Counted from the stretch's first letter, positions 1-10,368 are shown. The stretch is DNA of 17,135 nucleotides from Tieghemiomyces parasiticus (GCA_027575765.1 JANBPT010000989.1:1-17135); one strand, 5' to 3'. The notes: generated by a model not told the origin, from the sequence alone. Numbers and translations are program-made.

Positions 1-1335
1 AGCGGGCTTTTAGAGCTCAAATCACCACCTCATGCCGTTTATATCACCTTTATATCAGTGACTGACCCTGGAGCGTCCCCAACTGGTCGTGTGAGAGATC
101 GGGCTCTCCAGTTTATGGCTAGAACTCGGTAACTAGCGTAAACCTGTTAGGAAAACGATACATGAATCTCTACGCGGTTAAATAGAGGTCACGCATATTT
201 CCGCCCGAGTACTCCCTGCGCAATGAATATCCCCCCCTTTCGCTGCATCTTTCTGTCTTTTATCTACCTTTTCTTACTGTGGTAACAAGGATTGGGGGGT
301 ACAATTATTGGGGCCGCGGGTGGCCCGAGATGAGTAAACAATTAAGGGGTAAAGCTCAATAGGTGGTTACTGTCGTTTATTGGATAGACTGGGACCAGTA
401 CTTATATACGATAGAGTACCATTAGAAGTCCGACTAGTGCATGGTTAAATAAGGCGGTGCCGGAGGCATCCGCTGAAGAGAACAGAAAAAACTTTGGATC
501 AGTAAATGGGAAAAGGAAAAGTACTTAATCAGGAGGGGCTAATTCCCGCTTAGAACGTGTGCAGGAATTAGCCCAGAGGCATAGCCGTGCCTCACTTAAT
601 CAGCGGGGTTGGTTATGGTAACCATACCTTGCACAATAGGGAGAAATGGTCGGAGCAATTATGGGCACGGCAATGGCTGGCTAGAAAGCGCTCACCAACC
701 AGTACAGAGGGATGGGCATCATTTTTATACTACCGTTGTGTAGGATGCAGTGCCGCATAATTGTATGGAGCGCCTATATTATCTCCGCCGCCGGCTGCTC
801 AAGGCCAGTACGGTCGCTTCCCTTTCCTCCGACAAGGGTAGGTCTCAAGTTAGCTACGTCGGCACTAGGCGGAGAGTACTTCTCTGGAACAATGAGCAGA
901 TGGTCAGTATTCATCCTGGGGCCTCACAGGTCCCGATCCCAGCCTCTCTTGGCTTGGTGCGCGGAAGAGGAGTACGGGAGGGAAAGAGCGCAGGTGCCAA
1001 CAAAGTTGTCGGGCCACAGGGCGTCCACCACAAAGTTGATACTCTTTTTATCGTAGGTGCAGCCATAACGTGGGTGCCGGATATGAGGCTTGCCAATATC
1101 AAAATACCGCAATTGAGAGGACAGGCCGGCGGGGCGCCAAAAAAAATAAACAAGGAAACCCGCAGTGTTCCCTATAACGATGAACGGGCCGTTGGGAGCA
1201 GGTGTACCCCGGGCACATTCTGTCAACGGCCGACTGGGTCGTGGGCCTTTTTTTGTGCCCTACGTTACATCCCTCGGCCACGCCGAGAGCATTTACCAAC
1301 CGGCAGATTTCTCGGCCGGCTACCCCCTGGGTGGT
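1..1335. other. Unassigned left-end stretch
   Basis: I recognise no gene here. Base composition is mixed, unlike the pyrimidine-rich leaders elsewhere in the window. A near-tandem pair of TTTATATCA words at 38-46 and 49-57 reads as two TATAAA-like boxes on the minus strand and could be the promoter of a gene running off the left edge, but no leader is visible to test this. A hairpin with flanking direct repeats lies at 523-603 (listed separately). An open frame starting at ATG 765 runs through to 1658 and overlaps the promoter and first exon of the next gene; it has no recognisable domain. Three CTCGGC words in alternating orientation lie at 1273-1316, just before the TATA box at 1336. Confidence 0.6.
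523..603. repeat. 11-bp hairpin flanked by 10-bp direct repeats
   Basis: GGGCTAATTCC at 536-546 and its exact reverse complement GGAATTAGCCC at 564-574 form a perfect 11-bp stem around a 17-nt loop. The word ACTTAATCAG occurs at 523-532 and again at 594-603, flanking the hairpin, and each copy is followed by a G-run. A second small palindrome (TATGGT-A-ACCATA, 614-626) follows closely. The layout of a foldback core between short direct repeats resembles a tiny foldback or MITE-like remnant with a target duplication, but it could equally be a structured RNA or chance. No element family is recognised. Confidence 0.4.
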
Positions 1336-1344
1336 TATATAAAG
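1336..1344 (+). promoter_or_regulatory. TATA box of the first secreted-protein gene
   Basis: TATATAAAG sits here, with core TATAAA at 1338. From about 1375 the plus strand becomes G-poor and pyrimidine-rich, and no ATG occurs between the box and position 1513. The core-to-ATG distance is 175 bp, matching the two clearer secreted-protein genes at the right of the window (177 and 166 bp). A CGG-N5-CCG palindrome at 1275-1285 lies about 50 bp upstream of the box. Confidence 0.55.
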
Positions 1345-1512
1345 TGCAAGCCAGTGCGCTCAAACCACTGTCTGCCTTCCTTACCTCGTTCTTTCCTAGC
1401 CATTCCTGTTCATTACAGCGGACCAATCACCGTTTCCCTGCTTCACTGCCTCCCTTCGTTCGCCTGCAGGACCGTTGGCTTTTTCACCACCTCGCTGTTT
1501 TCGACCGTCGAC

Positions 1513-2155
1513 ATGCGTATCCTCGTAGTGGCACCCTGGTTATGGGGCTCGCGTACGTTACCGCGGCCCCCACGATGGAGGACGTCAAACTCGAACTGAA
1601 GGTAAGTTCAAGCTCCACCCGCCATTTGTACCGGACGTTAGCAACATCGGTTGTATAATCCGTGGGCCTCAGGGGATCTATCTACAGAGTAAGCCTCCAT
1701 CGGGGTGGAAAAGCGGTCGATCACTGACGACCTATGCTCTCTCTATGTACCCACGGGATTATGAGCAGAACTACGCCACTTTCAAACTAACACCGTTTCT
1801 AAAGCATTACCATTCAACTACTATCGTCGCCTGTAATAATTTGACATTGTAGGAATTCGATACCTATGTCAAAGAGCTGGAAGGGCCCGCCGGAGCCATT
1901 AAGACCTATTGGGCAATGCGCTCGGTTTTCCGTACAATGTTCTACCTACAATTTTAAAATGAGCTACGCAAATAGTGGCCCTTCACGCCCCAAGGTGGTG
2001 TGTACGAATCAAAGAAAGCCGCCAAGACCACCACCATTTGGCTAGGGTTGCTTTCCGGCACTGTTATCACACATCAATCGTCAAATAATGGTTGTAGTGC
2101 TGGTCGGGAATGGAGGGCAGAATCTATACTTGCAAGCGGGTATCGGTGCCATTAG
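1513..2155 (+). CDS. Probable small secreted protein, multi-exon, signal peptide frame-broken
   Basis: I do not recognise a family. ATG 1513 is the first ATG after the TATA box at 1336 and opens MRILVVAP, the start of a signal peptide. The hydrophobic stretch then continues in another frame (GLAYVTAAP, from about 1545) and runs into MEDVKLELK, ending at 1601 exactly at a consensus donor AAG|GTAAGT. One missing base near 1536-1542 would join the halves, so this is a frameshift, a pseudogene or a sequence error. After an acceptor at 1852 (TTGTAG) the same phase gives a helix-like segment beginning EFDTYVKELEG. A second intron, perhaps 1932-1994, would lead to a segment beginning GVYESKKAAK. The frame then stays open to a TAG at 2153-2155, but the last codons look less coding. 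Intron 1 (251 nt) is long compared with the others here, and an acceptor at 1672 is an alternative. The exon structure and the 3' end are uncertain. Confidence 0.4.
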
Positions 2156-4866
2156 TCAGCGTGTAAATGACACAATGTGATTATGAAAGGTCTGACAACG
2201 CCTGTCTAAATCCTGCCTTATTTCGGTCTTCGCCAACTCAGCACGTCCAGAATTTGAAAGCCTACAGAACCATGCGGCCACATTCAGGTTGCGGATTACC
2301 CTCAGTGCCAACCTACATGGCAGTTGGTATATCGTAAAGGGTCCCAGCTAACTGGTTGAGATCAGCCCTTTCCTCCTCTGGCTAAACAGTCTCACCCACC
2401 CTGTGGCTGCCCCCCCCCTATACTATTCACCCACAAAAATATCACCACTTGTGTATCACCTTTGCCTTCATTTACTAGACGCTCTTGTGGGGGTTACCAG
2501 TCGTTTGGTGGCTGGGCTATACACCGCATTTGTGCGACGACATCGACTAGGGTGGTTGGAGTGGTGATTGAAGGGCGGGAAGGGGATATGAGAAGAATGG
2601 GCTATTCAACCCCTTCCGTTTGAGGTGATAGCGGAATGGCTGATGAGCGGCGTATGTCAAGTGGAAGTGTTACTTTGGTGGTTATGGAGGTACGAACACA
2701 GGGCATCGGGTGACCGCAACGGTAACGTAGGAGACTGGATTGTACCGGACCCGGACAGTTCCCTAATGGCACTACTCGTTACAGGTGAAGAGTCGTGGGG
2801 ACAGGGAGGGAGAAGAGCTGATGATTTGGTGGCACCTCGGAACGACACGTGTAAGTACTTCGCCCGGCAAGTTTGGGGTGGAAAGTTGTGGGGAGGAGGA
2901 GGTGGAGTTGAAGAAGGGAGGGGTTGCTAAGTGTTAACAAGACGAGGCAGCTTTCGCACTCGCTGGCCTTGGGTAACACCCACCCCCATCCTTTTATCAC
3001 CTTGGGCTCACATTGACTCCCTTTACAAAACCCGCCGGTCGTTGAATCCGGCACAACCCGACATGCCTACCCTCACCTTTCACCCTTCCCTCCACCGCCG
3101 CTACCTATAGTTTTCGCCACCGTGAGTTAGCTAAGGGTCTAGCGGCCTGGCACTAGTCGGTGTAACATGGTTACACTCCGTTTGACCTCTCCTCTCTACT
3201 CGTAGCTATCCAGGCATGACCAACACACGCACAGCGCCGCATGGCCATCCGGCCCCACCTTCCGCAAACCTGACAATTTCGCTCCTGGCTATCCCCTCTT
3301 CACCACCTCCCTCTTGGCCAGCACTCACTAGAAGCAAAAAAAGACCGGGTGTTTTTTTCATGTACAAACACGACCAGTCATCAAACGCCAATGATAAAAT
3401 TTCGCTTACGTTTAACGGCGTGTTGGATTGACCAGTGCGCACCCTCTGCTCACCCGGTGGCGAGTCCTGGCGCGTTGGAGAAAAAAGGGACAGTTAAATG
3501 CAAAAGTTCCAGGGAGAGTGTAAGTGAGGGGCGGAGAGTTTGGGTCGTTAATGGGGGGGAGTGGGGCCGAGGGGATCGAGGAGACAACTATGTAAGGGGT
3601 ATGAATGCGAGTCCAGGCGGACAACAGGCACGAGGGAAGAGGCTGGGCTGTGGGTCGTGACGGGTACAGCAAAGCCCCGTAGCAAAAGCTGAGAGTGTGG
3701 AGGAGGCTGGGTTCGTTGTACGGGCCGAATGGCAGCAACGTAGTCGTCACCGAGCCGGGTCGGGTCGTACAGTTGCCACGGAGAGGAAAGTGTGCTAGAT
3801 GGCAGCTAGATGACTAGACCCCCACCTTATTGTTGTTATTATTGTTTTCGCATTGGCGGTCATTGCCAGGAGACGAGAGAGCAGATGGGGTCTGTGGGGG
3901 AGGAAGCGGCACGGTATGGATACAGTGGGCCTGGCAGGAGACATCTTTTGGAATGGGGGGCATTGGTAGCCCGATCACTTCCAGTGGGGCAAGGTGGCGG
4001 ATAAAGAGAGGAGGATAGGGGAAATGTTGCAAATTCAATACACACCCCCTCCCTCCCTTTCTCACCTGCGCTACGTCTCGAGACGTCATGCTTTCAGTGA
4101 AGTTTAATATAGAGAGGTCTCGGTAAGATAGGGAAAGATGTTGTATTAGGTGGACAAACAGTGTGCCGTTAGATATTAAGGGCAACCGTTAATAATGAAG
4201 AAACGTGGCCGAGCTGACTGATTTATTCCGAGAAGGGGGGATAGACAGGACGACGAAAATATAACACAAGTGGCAATGAGGGAGTGATGATGAGATGTAC
4301 GTTGATGGCGCAAACAACCTCCTCCTTTATGCTTCCCCCTTACACGTTGGCGCCTATGCGGCCACGTTTTCAAGTCCGCGCTATGCAAGCGGGAGGGGGA
4401 TAATCATTGGTGAAGGAGTGAGCTCGGCTGCTGGTCTGAATAGCGGACGGCATGGATCGGTGGGGATCGGTCTCTGCGAGGGGATGACTAGTAGTCAATG
4501 GACGCAGTCCCTTGAGTACTTGCCATGGGTGAGGGTAAGTGGGGTGGGGCCAATGGAGAGAAGCAGTTGCGGGGGAGGGGGTGCTCTGATTTTTTAACCA
4601 GTTGGGAATCCTAGTTGCAGTATGAGTGAGCCCACACACTCCATCCGCACGATTAGAAAAGGGTGCGGCGTGAGGAAGATGATCAAGCCTTCACCTTCAC
4701 CCATGCATTATGTGGGTATGTGAGTCTATTAAAAGCAGGCTACCCCCGGATTGAATGGCACGGACAACTTTTCGAGAGCAATGACATGGGTTAAGCCGAA
4801 ATATATATATTAAAAAAAGCTGTCGCTTGTGGCAACCATTAGTATTTTTTATAACCACAACAACTG
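2156..4866. other. Long stretch with no recognised gene
   Basis: The plus strand is often G-rich here (for example 2530-2930 and 3480-4020), and many short open frames exist in several frames, but none has a recognisable domain, a convincing promoter or a matched intron. The best-looking open frames are 2592-2930 (no ATG near its start), 3216-3431 (ATG start, 71 codons) and 4295-4597 (ATG start, 100 codons); I could not support any of them as genes. A perfect 14-bp palindrome ACGTCTCGAGACGT lies at 4073-4086, about what chance would give. An AT-rich tract (4796-4818) with AT repeats and an A-run precedes the next candidate. A minus-strand gene cannot be excluded, but no TATA-plus-leader pattern is seen on that strand. 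Confidence 0.5.
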
Positions 4867-4878
4867 GTGCTGCCAATA

Positions 4879-5166
4879 ATGAGGGGGGTGCCGCGCGCGG
4901 CGGCTAGTACAGTTCGACACGCATTTGTTTGGCAGCAATGGACACGTGTGGCGCCATTTGTGGGTGTCTGGTCGACTACAGTGACGGGTGATACTAACGC
5001 CGCCCGTGACTGGGCAACTAAACCACAGCCCGCGTCAACCAGCCATGCCAAATGCAAAGTGCGCGTAAAGGAGGCGACTGGGCAAAGGTTTACGTGGAAT
5101 ATATATGTATATTTTAAGGGGCCCGGGATGCGCGCCGTACCCTGTCGAGTCACTATCAATAACTAG
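4879..5166 (+). CDS. Weak candidate: hypothetical 95-residue protein
   Basis: An ATG-started open frame of 95 codons plus stop. The first codon positions are rich in G and A, as in genuine coding sequence, and the C-terminal third alternates hydrophobic and polar residues (KCKVRVKEATG, then RFTWNIYVYF, then AVPCRVTI), which would suit beta strands with two cysteines. There is no signal peptide, no recognisable domain, and no pyrimidine-rich leader like those of the confident genes. A TTTTTTATAA word at 4845-4854 is a poor promoter candidate. It could be an internal exon of a decayed gene or a chance open frame in balanced-composition DNA. Confidence 0.2.
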   Translation: MRGVPRAAASTVRHAFVWQQWTRVAPFVGVWSTTVTGDTNAARDWATKPQPASTSHAKCKVRVKEATGQRFTWNIYVYFKGPGMRAVPCRVTINN

Positions 5167-5373
5167 CATTCGATAGAATGGCTTGGCGAGGGAGGATGGA
5201 GGGAGCTGGTCGTGCCAACCTCTCCTTCAAGTGCTTACACCGGTTTACACGACGTACCCACCGACCCGTGGCTGTAGCGCCATGTGTAGAGAGGGTGGCG
5301 GACTTTTATGCGAGCGACAGAAATAGCTGCGATGGTGGACAAGAGGCGGGGTCAGTGGCCGCCACCGTTCCAC

Positions 5374-5562
5374 ATGATTGTTATTGTTCTTGCTCTTTGC
5401 GCAGCGTCCACTGCAAAGCAGTCGAGCCGATACCAGAAGGCTGTCCATCCCCTTCAGCGCCGCAGTAGACTGGTGGTTTGGCCACACCCGCCGTCGCCTC
5501 CCCCCCTCTCCTCCCACACACACACGCGCGCTACGAGTGGACCCTGGTCATATACGTGTTGA
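5374..5562 (+). CDS. Weak candidate: 62-residue protein with possible signal peptide
   Basis: From ATG 5374 the frame reads a 14-residue hydrophobic start (MIVIVLALCAASTA) that would serve as a short signal peptide, followed by a basic, proline-rich tail to a stop at 5560-5562. The start context is CCACATG. Against it: there is no TATA box at the 166-177 bp distance seen for the other secreted-protein genes, the leader is not G-poor, and the tail looks like translated low-complexity sequence, including a CA-repeat region near 5515-5525. Another open frame (5178-5468, ATG start, with several cysteines near its end) overlaps it and is equally unproven. Confidence 0.15.
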   Translation: MIVIVLALCAASTAKQSSRYQKAVHPLQRRSRLVVWPHPPSPPPLSSHTHTRATSGPWSYTC

Positions 5563-5740
5563 CGTCTGTGTGGCATGGGGGTTGATCGGTCGACACCACT
5601 TCCCGGAGGGGTATGATGATCTGGCCTCTCACGTTCAGTGTATTCGCGTGGTACCCTTTCCCTGTTAGGAAATGCACGAAGTAGGGTTGGCCTATAGTCC
5701 GGTTGGTGGCACAATCAACCCAAGCCTGTGTGGTACGTAA

Positions 5741-6205
5741 CGTGGTAGGATTGGAACGAGTGGCGAGTCGAGTCGAACTCCTGAACCGAGCCTTGGGGCG
5801 GTGCTTGTGGCCGGAGAGGTCAATCGGGAGTATCCGCCCTCAGAGTACTGGGGGTGTACGCCACGTTTGCGGCCTACAGAGAAAGGGGGTCCACCGTCTT
5901 GTCGTTTGGCGAGTATGGTAGACGGAGGCGAGAGGGTGGATGATGGGCAGGCCGTCTGGGCCCCGCCGTCCAACACACTCCGGTGGAATGAGTGGGGTCC
6001 AGACCTTGTGCAGCGGGACTTGGTCCGAAAGGACCGGGTGGAATCGCTGCTTGTGGCCGGAACCATCGCCAGACAAGGGGGGGGGGCGAGGGGTGGGCAG
6101 GTTGGTCCGAGGATCCGATCCGGTAGTTTGAGTGCCTTTTTCTCCCTCCCACTACCCGTCACTCTCGCTGTAACTCGGATGCTAGTTAAATTGGGGATAA
6201 TCTAA
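5741..6205 (+). other. Open segment with repeated motif, possible gene remnant
   Basis: One plus-strand frame is open from just after a stop at 5738-5740 to a stop at 6203-6205. It has no ATG near its start, and its composition is protein-like in places (for example DLVQRDLVRKDRVESLLVAG). The 14-bp word TGCTTGTGGCCGGA occurs twice, at 5802-5815 and 6048-6061, in the same reading frame, so that LVAG appears twice. Between them lies a compact fold: GCAGCG at 6010-6015 pairs with CGCTGC at 6045-6050, enclosing GGTCC-GAAA-GGACC at 6022-6035, a 5-bp stem closed by a GNRA-type loop. A run of ten G near 6077-6086 follows. It could be a decayed coding region or a structured RNA; I recognise neither. 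Confidence 0.2.
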
Positions 6206-8040
6206 CTGGGCCGCGGCCGGTAGTAGCGAACGTACACCCGACACTGTCATTTTATCAGGCTTTGACTGCCGAGCGAGGACATGTCTATCGGCAGCCGAGA
6301 TGATTGCCAAGGCGCCGACCATTGCACTCCGACCGCTGCTGCCAGGTCCTACTGAATCCTATCAATCCAGGAAGCCTCTGCTGCATCAATCATCCCGCTT
6401 CGCCCTCACTTTGGGTGTTTTGTCACCCGTGATGCGCCGCTGTTCCCTGGTAATACCGGTGCTGCACTGTGAAGCGAAGTGTGCGTGGTCGAGGCGAATA
6501 ATGCAGGCGACGATGATCCCCACCCCTAATCATACCGCCATCCCCACGTGGTCGCATTACTGCCTGCATTCTAACGCACCACATGTTGCCCACGTTTCCA
6601 TGGCTCGCATCGCAACGACCGAAAGGAGGGGGGGAGTCTGGGGTCTAGAGGGAAATCAGCTGGAGCCAACCCAGTAAGCAACAATACCCCAACCGTGTAC
6701 GGCCGCCCCCACCTCTGGAAGACATACCACGGGATAATACCAAGCGACTCGTAAAGGATGGGGGTGAGAGACACGCAGTGGTTTTTTAAAAAAGTGAAAC
6801 ATCCCCGGAAAGCCGTGACACCGCTGTCCTACCAGACCAGTATGGCGGCGAGAGGGATGGACGAATGAGCCGTACAGTCGGGCCCGCTAACGTGGCAGCT
6901 TGGCCGAGGGTATGGCATCGGGTTGTACCACCGGCGGCTATATCGTCACACATCTGCGCCGCCTCCCGACCGGCCAATACGGACCGCTCACCCCCCCCTC
7001 TCCCAGTCTCACGCGGCGATGACTACGCCAGCCTTACCCACCCCAGCACGAAGCGCCGGTCGGGTGCGACGGGCCATGCTTGCAGTCCAGTCGCCATGAT
7101 ACGGTCCACCGTTTAGCGCACACAACCTACCCTATACAGGGAACAGAACCGCCCTGATATTGGTAGTCGTAAGGAGTGGTTGATGGTCGGCAAATGCCGG
7201 GTATATGAAAAGGGCCCGCAAGTTATACTCGCTTGGGCCTCTGCCTTGTAGGGTCTGGATAGGGACGGCGGCCTGGGCGGGAAGTGCCAAAGACCTCGCG
7301 GAGGAGGGTGGAAGGGAGACCAGTCCCAGAAACCCGAGTTTCTATCCGGCGCCACGTTGTTGTGCCGGTGGGAACGGCGCTCGCGCACCAGCCACTGCCG
7401 GACTCCTAAGCTATGTGCTGTGAGGGCTGAGGAGGCCTGTCTTTGTGTATCCACAATCTCATCGCACACAGCACCCTCATACAGCCGGCTGCCCAATCCG
7501 TCGGTCCCGCCTCCCGGCCCGCGTATACACCAAACTTCGGCCGATCCCACTGTGTGGCGATCACGCACTTCCACGCCATAGCCACCCCGTTTCCACAGCG
7601 CTGGCGTATCCGGCCCACGCTTAATCCTCCGCTGAAGCCCCTCGTCCGGTTTATCGGGAAGGAGTAGGGAAGGGGCCTTGTGGCCAGCTTGGCGAGGACA
7701 CTAGCTTGCTATGGTATCACCGCTACCGTTGGGCGAGGTGGATTGGCCCTTCACTTCCCAACTCCAGACACCCCCCCGCCTCTACTTACCCTATCTCTGT
7801 ACCTCCAGGGCTGGCAGCACACATGCTACACTACCACCTTGAGGAGAGGGTTCCCGCTACGCCAGTGTTGTAGCCACGTTAGCGGAAACGTGCTGTGGGA
7901 CACTCAATCGCCCCGTTTTTCCCTATCCCCACCCTTGGGCCCCCTGGGAATGAGGGCATCCATGCCACGCGACGGGTATCTGTCAGTCCGTGTCCTCAGC
8001 CTATATCGTCTATCTGGAACCCTTGTCATGTCTTCGGCCG
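6206..8040. other. Stretch with no recognised gene
   Basis: GC-moderate to GC-rich sequence of mixed strand composition, becoming C-rich on the plus strand after about 7450. The ATG-started frames at 6300-6677 (125 codons), 6865-7116 and 7205-7423 have no domain, signal peptide or promoter pattern that I can support. No tRNA-like folds, splice-signal pairs or mobile-element genes were found. The end of the stretch abuts the TATA box at 8041. Confidence 0.5.
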
Positions 8041-8050
8041 TATATAAAGG
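8041..8050 (+). promoter_or_regulatory. TATA box, probable phosphodiesterase promoter
   Basis: TATATAAAGG occurs here, almost identical to the boxes at 1336 and 13454. Immediately upstream the plus strand still contains many G; from about 8090 it becomes G-poor and pyrimidine-rich and stays so to the phosphodiesterase gene. This is the same change seen downstream of the other TATA boxes in the window. One ATG at 8055 is so close to the box that it would lie upstream of the transcription start. The next TATA-like words on this strand before the gene are much weaker. The assignment to the phosphodiesterase gene is inference. Confidence 0.45.
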
Positions 8051-9840
8051 GGGCATGGTGGTCTATCCCCGGAGGCCTGTAGCCAAGCACCCTTCTCCCC
8101 TGGCTTCCCTCGCAACTCGACCACCATCCTGCGCCCCCATCCGTCCGCTACCCATACCCTAGCGCTACTAGACTGCTTCAATATCTCCGCAGCCACCCCA
8201 CCGCATCAGACCCCCAGCCTACAAGTACGTACCCCATCAACACTGCCCGCTGTGTGCACCGCCGATTTCATTGCGGCTCGATCGCACTGGGCCGCCTATA
8301 GTCATATTAGATCCGCCAGGCCCAATCGCTCCACTCCCAACCCATCAGACTCCTCCCCCTCCAGGCGTGCGTTTGCCGCCTGTACCACCCTCCCCGACTG
8401 CCCCGCAAGCAGCGCCCCCCCCACACACCCCGATCCACCGTCTCCAAGACTCCGCGAGTGCGTGTGAGCACCGTGTAACGTTTAACTAGCGTGGCTCATC
8501 GTCTCCAGCCAATTGGCGGCGTGCCTTTCTCACCTCGCTGTCCATCCACGCCCCTTCGATTTCTTTCGCTGGCCCTCTTTTTCTGCTCCCACTCCTCACT
8601 CGTCCCCTAGCTTGGCCAGTCACAGTCGGGCCCTGGTGCTACCACCGCGTGGTCCTCCTCCCCTCACACTCCCCCTCATGCACACTCCATCGCATCGGCT
8701 CCCCCGCCCCTCAAGGCGCGTCATCTGCCCCTCTCTCATCACCCCCCCCTCTCCACCGTCTGGTCCCTTAAACCAGCGAACGGCTCCACCCTTCTTTTTT
8801 TATTTTAGCTGCCGCACAGCCGTATTACTTTCGACACATCGTCACCCCTCTTTTCTCGCAGTACCTTTTTTTAGACGGTCAGCCTGGGTGTGCGCATATA
8901 TCCGCCTCCCCGCCCCACTATCTTGGCAGTACCCAACCAAGGACCCTCGCTCTTATATTTGAACGCCCAGCGCCGGCGCCCTCGCTCTCCCTTTTTCCTA
9001 ACGCATACACCTCCTTCTACCCCACATCGACCTTCAAGTCCTCTTTACCTTTCAATACGCACCTGGTCGCCAACCGACCGGCTCTTCTCTTGCTTACCTT
9101 CTACCAACATTTTACTTTTCGCTCTGACCCCATTATTCTGTTACCGGCCAACTCCACGTACCTGCGGGTCTTCTAGTTTCTTTGCAGCACCCGCTTGTCT
9201 ATCCAACGCCTCACCTCTGACGCAACACTCGCCTGACCGACTACCTTTGTGCCCTCTCCGCCTCGACGATACCCTCTACCCCCTCGCCTCTCCCAGCCTC
9301 ATTCATCCCGTCTCCTTTGTAGTCCCTTGACCCGCTCGCATCTGGCTGTCCGGGGTCTCATCCTGCCCCGCCCTCTCCCATAAGCTCACAACTTTAACTC
9401 GCCTCTGAGACTACAGGCCACACGTGTCTGCCCATTTTACCTCTCCCATTTCGCTCTTCACCGTGCCGTGTCCCGCATTTCCCCAGTCTTCCCCTCTCTG
9501 TACAGCTCATCTTGATTCCTCCTGATCTACCGTGTCCTTCCCCGCAGCCTTCCCTGTTCGTCGCTGCCCGGCTGTTCGACCAGACCCCCCTCTTCTTTCA
9601 CCACGCCCTCCACCTTCCACGTGGGCCGCCTTTGCCCCTTGCCTCGTGGCCCACTCACCGCCCGCCACACCAGCGCCGTCGCAACTCCGTGAGAATCGAA
9701 CGGCTTGCACCCGTTCGCCCTGCTATCGCCGGCCCGTGCCACCCTCTAGCCTGACGTCCGCATTTTGTAAATTTCTTCCCATCCCCCCTGTCCCTGCCGC
9801 ACTGTATAGTACATAGACTAACACCCATCCCTGCTACAAG

Positions 9841-9895
9841 GTAAGTTCAATATCAAATAGCATATTATTACTGCACGCTGACGCGCGTCCATTAG
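9841..9895 (+). other. Short spliceosomal intron in the leader
   Basis: Consensus donor CAAG|GTAAGT at 9841, branch-site match GCTGAC at 9877-9882 (branch A 9881) and acceptor ATTAG ending at 9895, 14 nt after the branch A. Length is 55 nt, typical of fungi. The intron is clearly more AT-rich than its C-rich surroundings, as introns are expected to be. Neither flanking exon has an ATG-started frame leading into the phosphodiesterase, so it looks like a 5' UTR intron. An in-frame upstream exon of the enzyme is an alternative. Confidence 0.55.
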
Positions 9896-10368
9896 GCGCC
9901 ACCCCGCCCGAGCTTCGGCACCCCGCCTCCCCTCCCCCTTCTCGTCCCTTACTCCCGGGTCCGCACCCCGTGGTAAATCCCGGCCCTGTCGACTTGTTCT
10001 CTCCCTCGTGCCCCACGCCGACCTAATGGCCAGCCGTTGCGATAGGACCCCCCTCCCAATCGACTCCGGAAGACCCCAGTTGTGCGGCGTTGTGTGATCT
10101 TCACATTGCAGCGGTGGTGGGCGTCGCAGGGCTACACTATTCTTCTCTACCACCTTCTTGCCTCCCTTCCTTCACTGCGACTCGCGGATTAACCACCCAC
10201 ACCCTTCCTTTTTTAGTGTCGGATCTTCCTTGCCCATCAGGGCTACTTCGTTTCACCTATCGCTGCATTTCTCGGTGTATAGTCTATGTGCTTTATGACA
10301 TACCTGTAGACGCACTTACACGTGAACAACCCCCCTCCCTACGTCGGAAATTAACCTCACCCCTCCCA

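Noticed and set aside
2592..2930. Open frame with an F-box-like start (PLPFEVIAEWL)
   Set aside because: The resemblance covers only about ten residues, there is no ATG near its start, and the rest is glycine-rich translation of G-rich DNA.
4073..4086. 14-bp perfect palindrome as a regulatory site
   Set aside because: About one perfect 14-bp palindrome is expected by chance in a window of this size, and no gene start is near it.
5692..6162. Minus-strand 156-codon open frame
   Set aside because: Serine/proline-rich translation of a G-rich plus strand, with no domain, leader or promoter; likely a shadow of composition.
8513..9330. Overlapping plus-strand open frames (8513-8962 and 8890-9330) as protein genes
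   Set aside because: They encode Pro/Ser/Leu-rich sequence fully explained by the C/T-rich strand. They lack domains, and one starts without ATG; the stretch fits a leader better.
9680..9720. tRNA-like T-loop word (GTTCGATTC) on the minus strand
   Set aside because: The flanking five bases do not pair as a T-stem, and no D-arm, anticodon arm or acceptor stem can be found around it.
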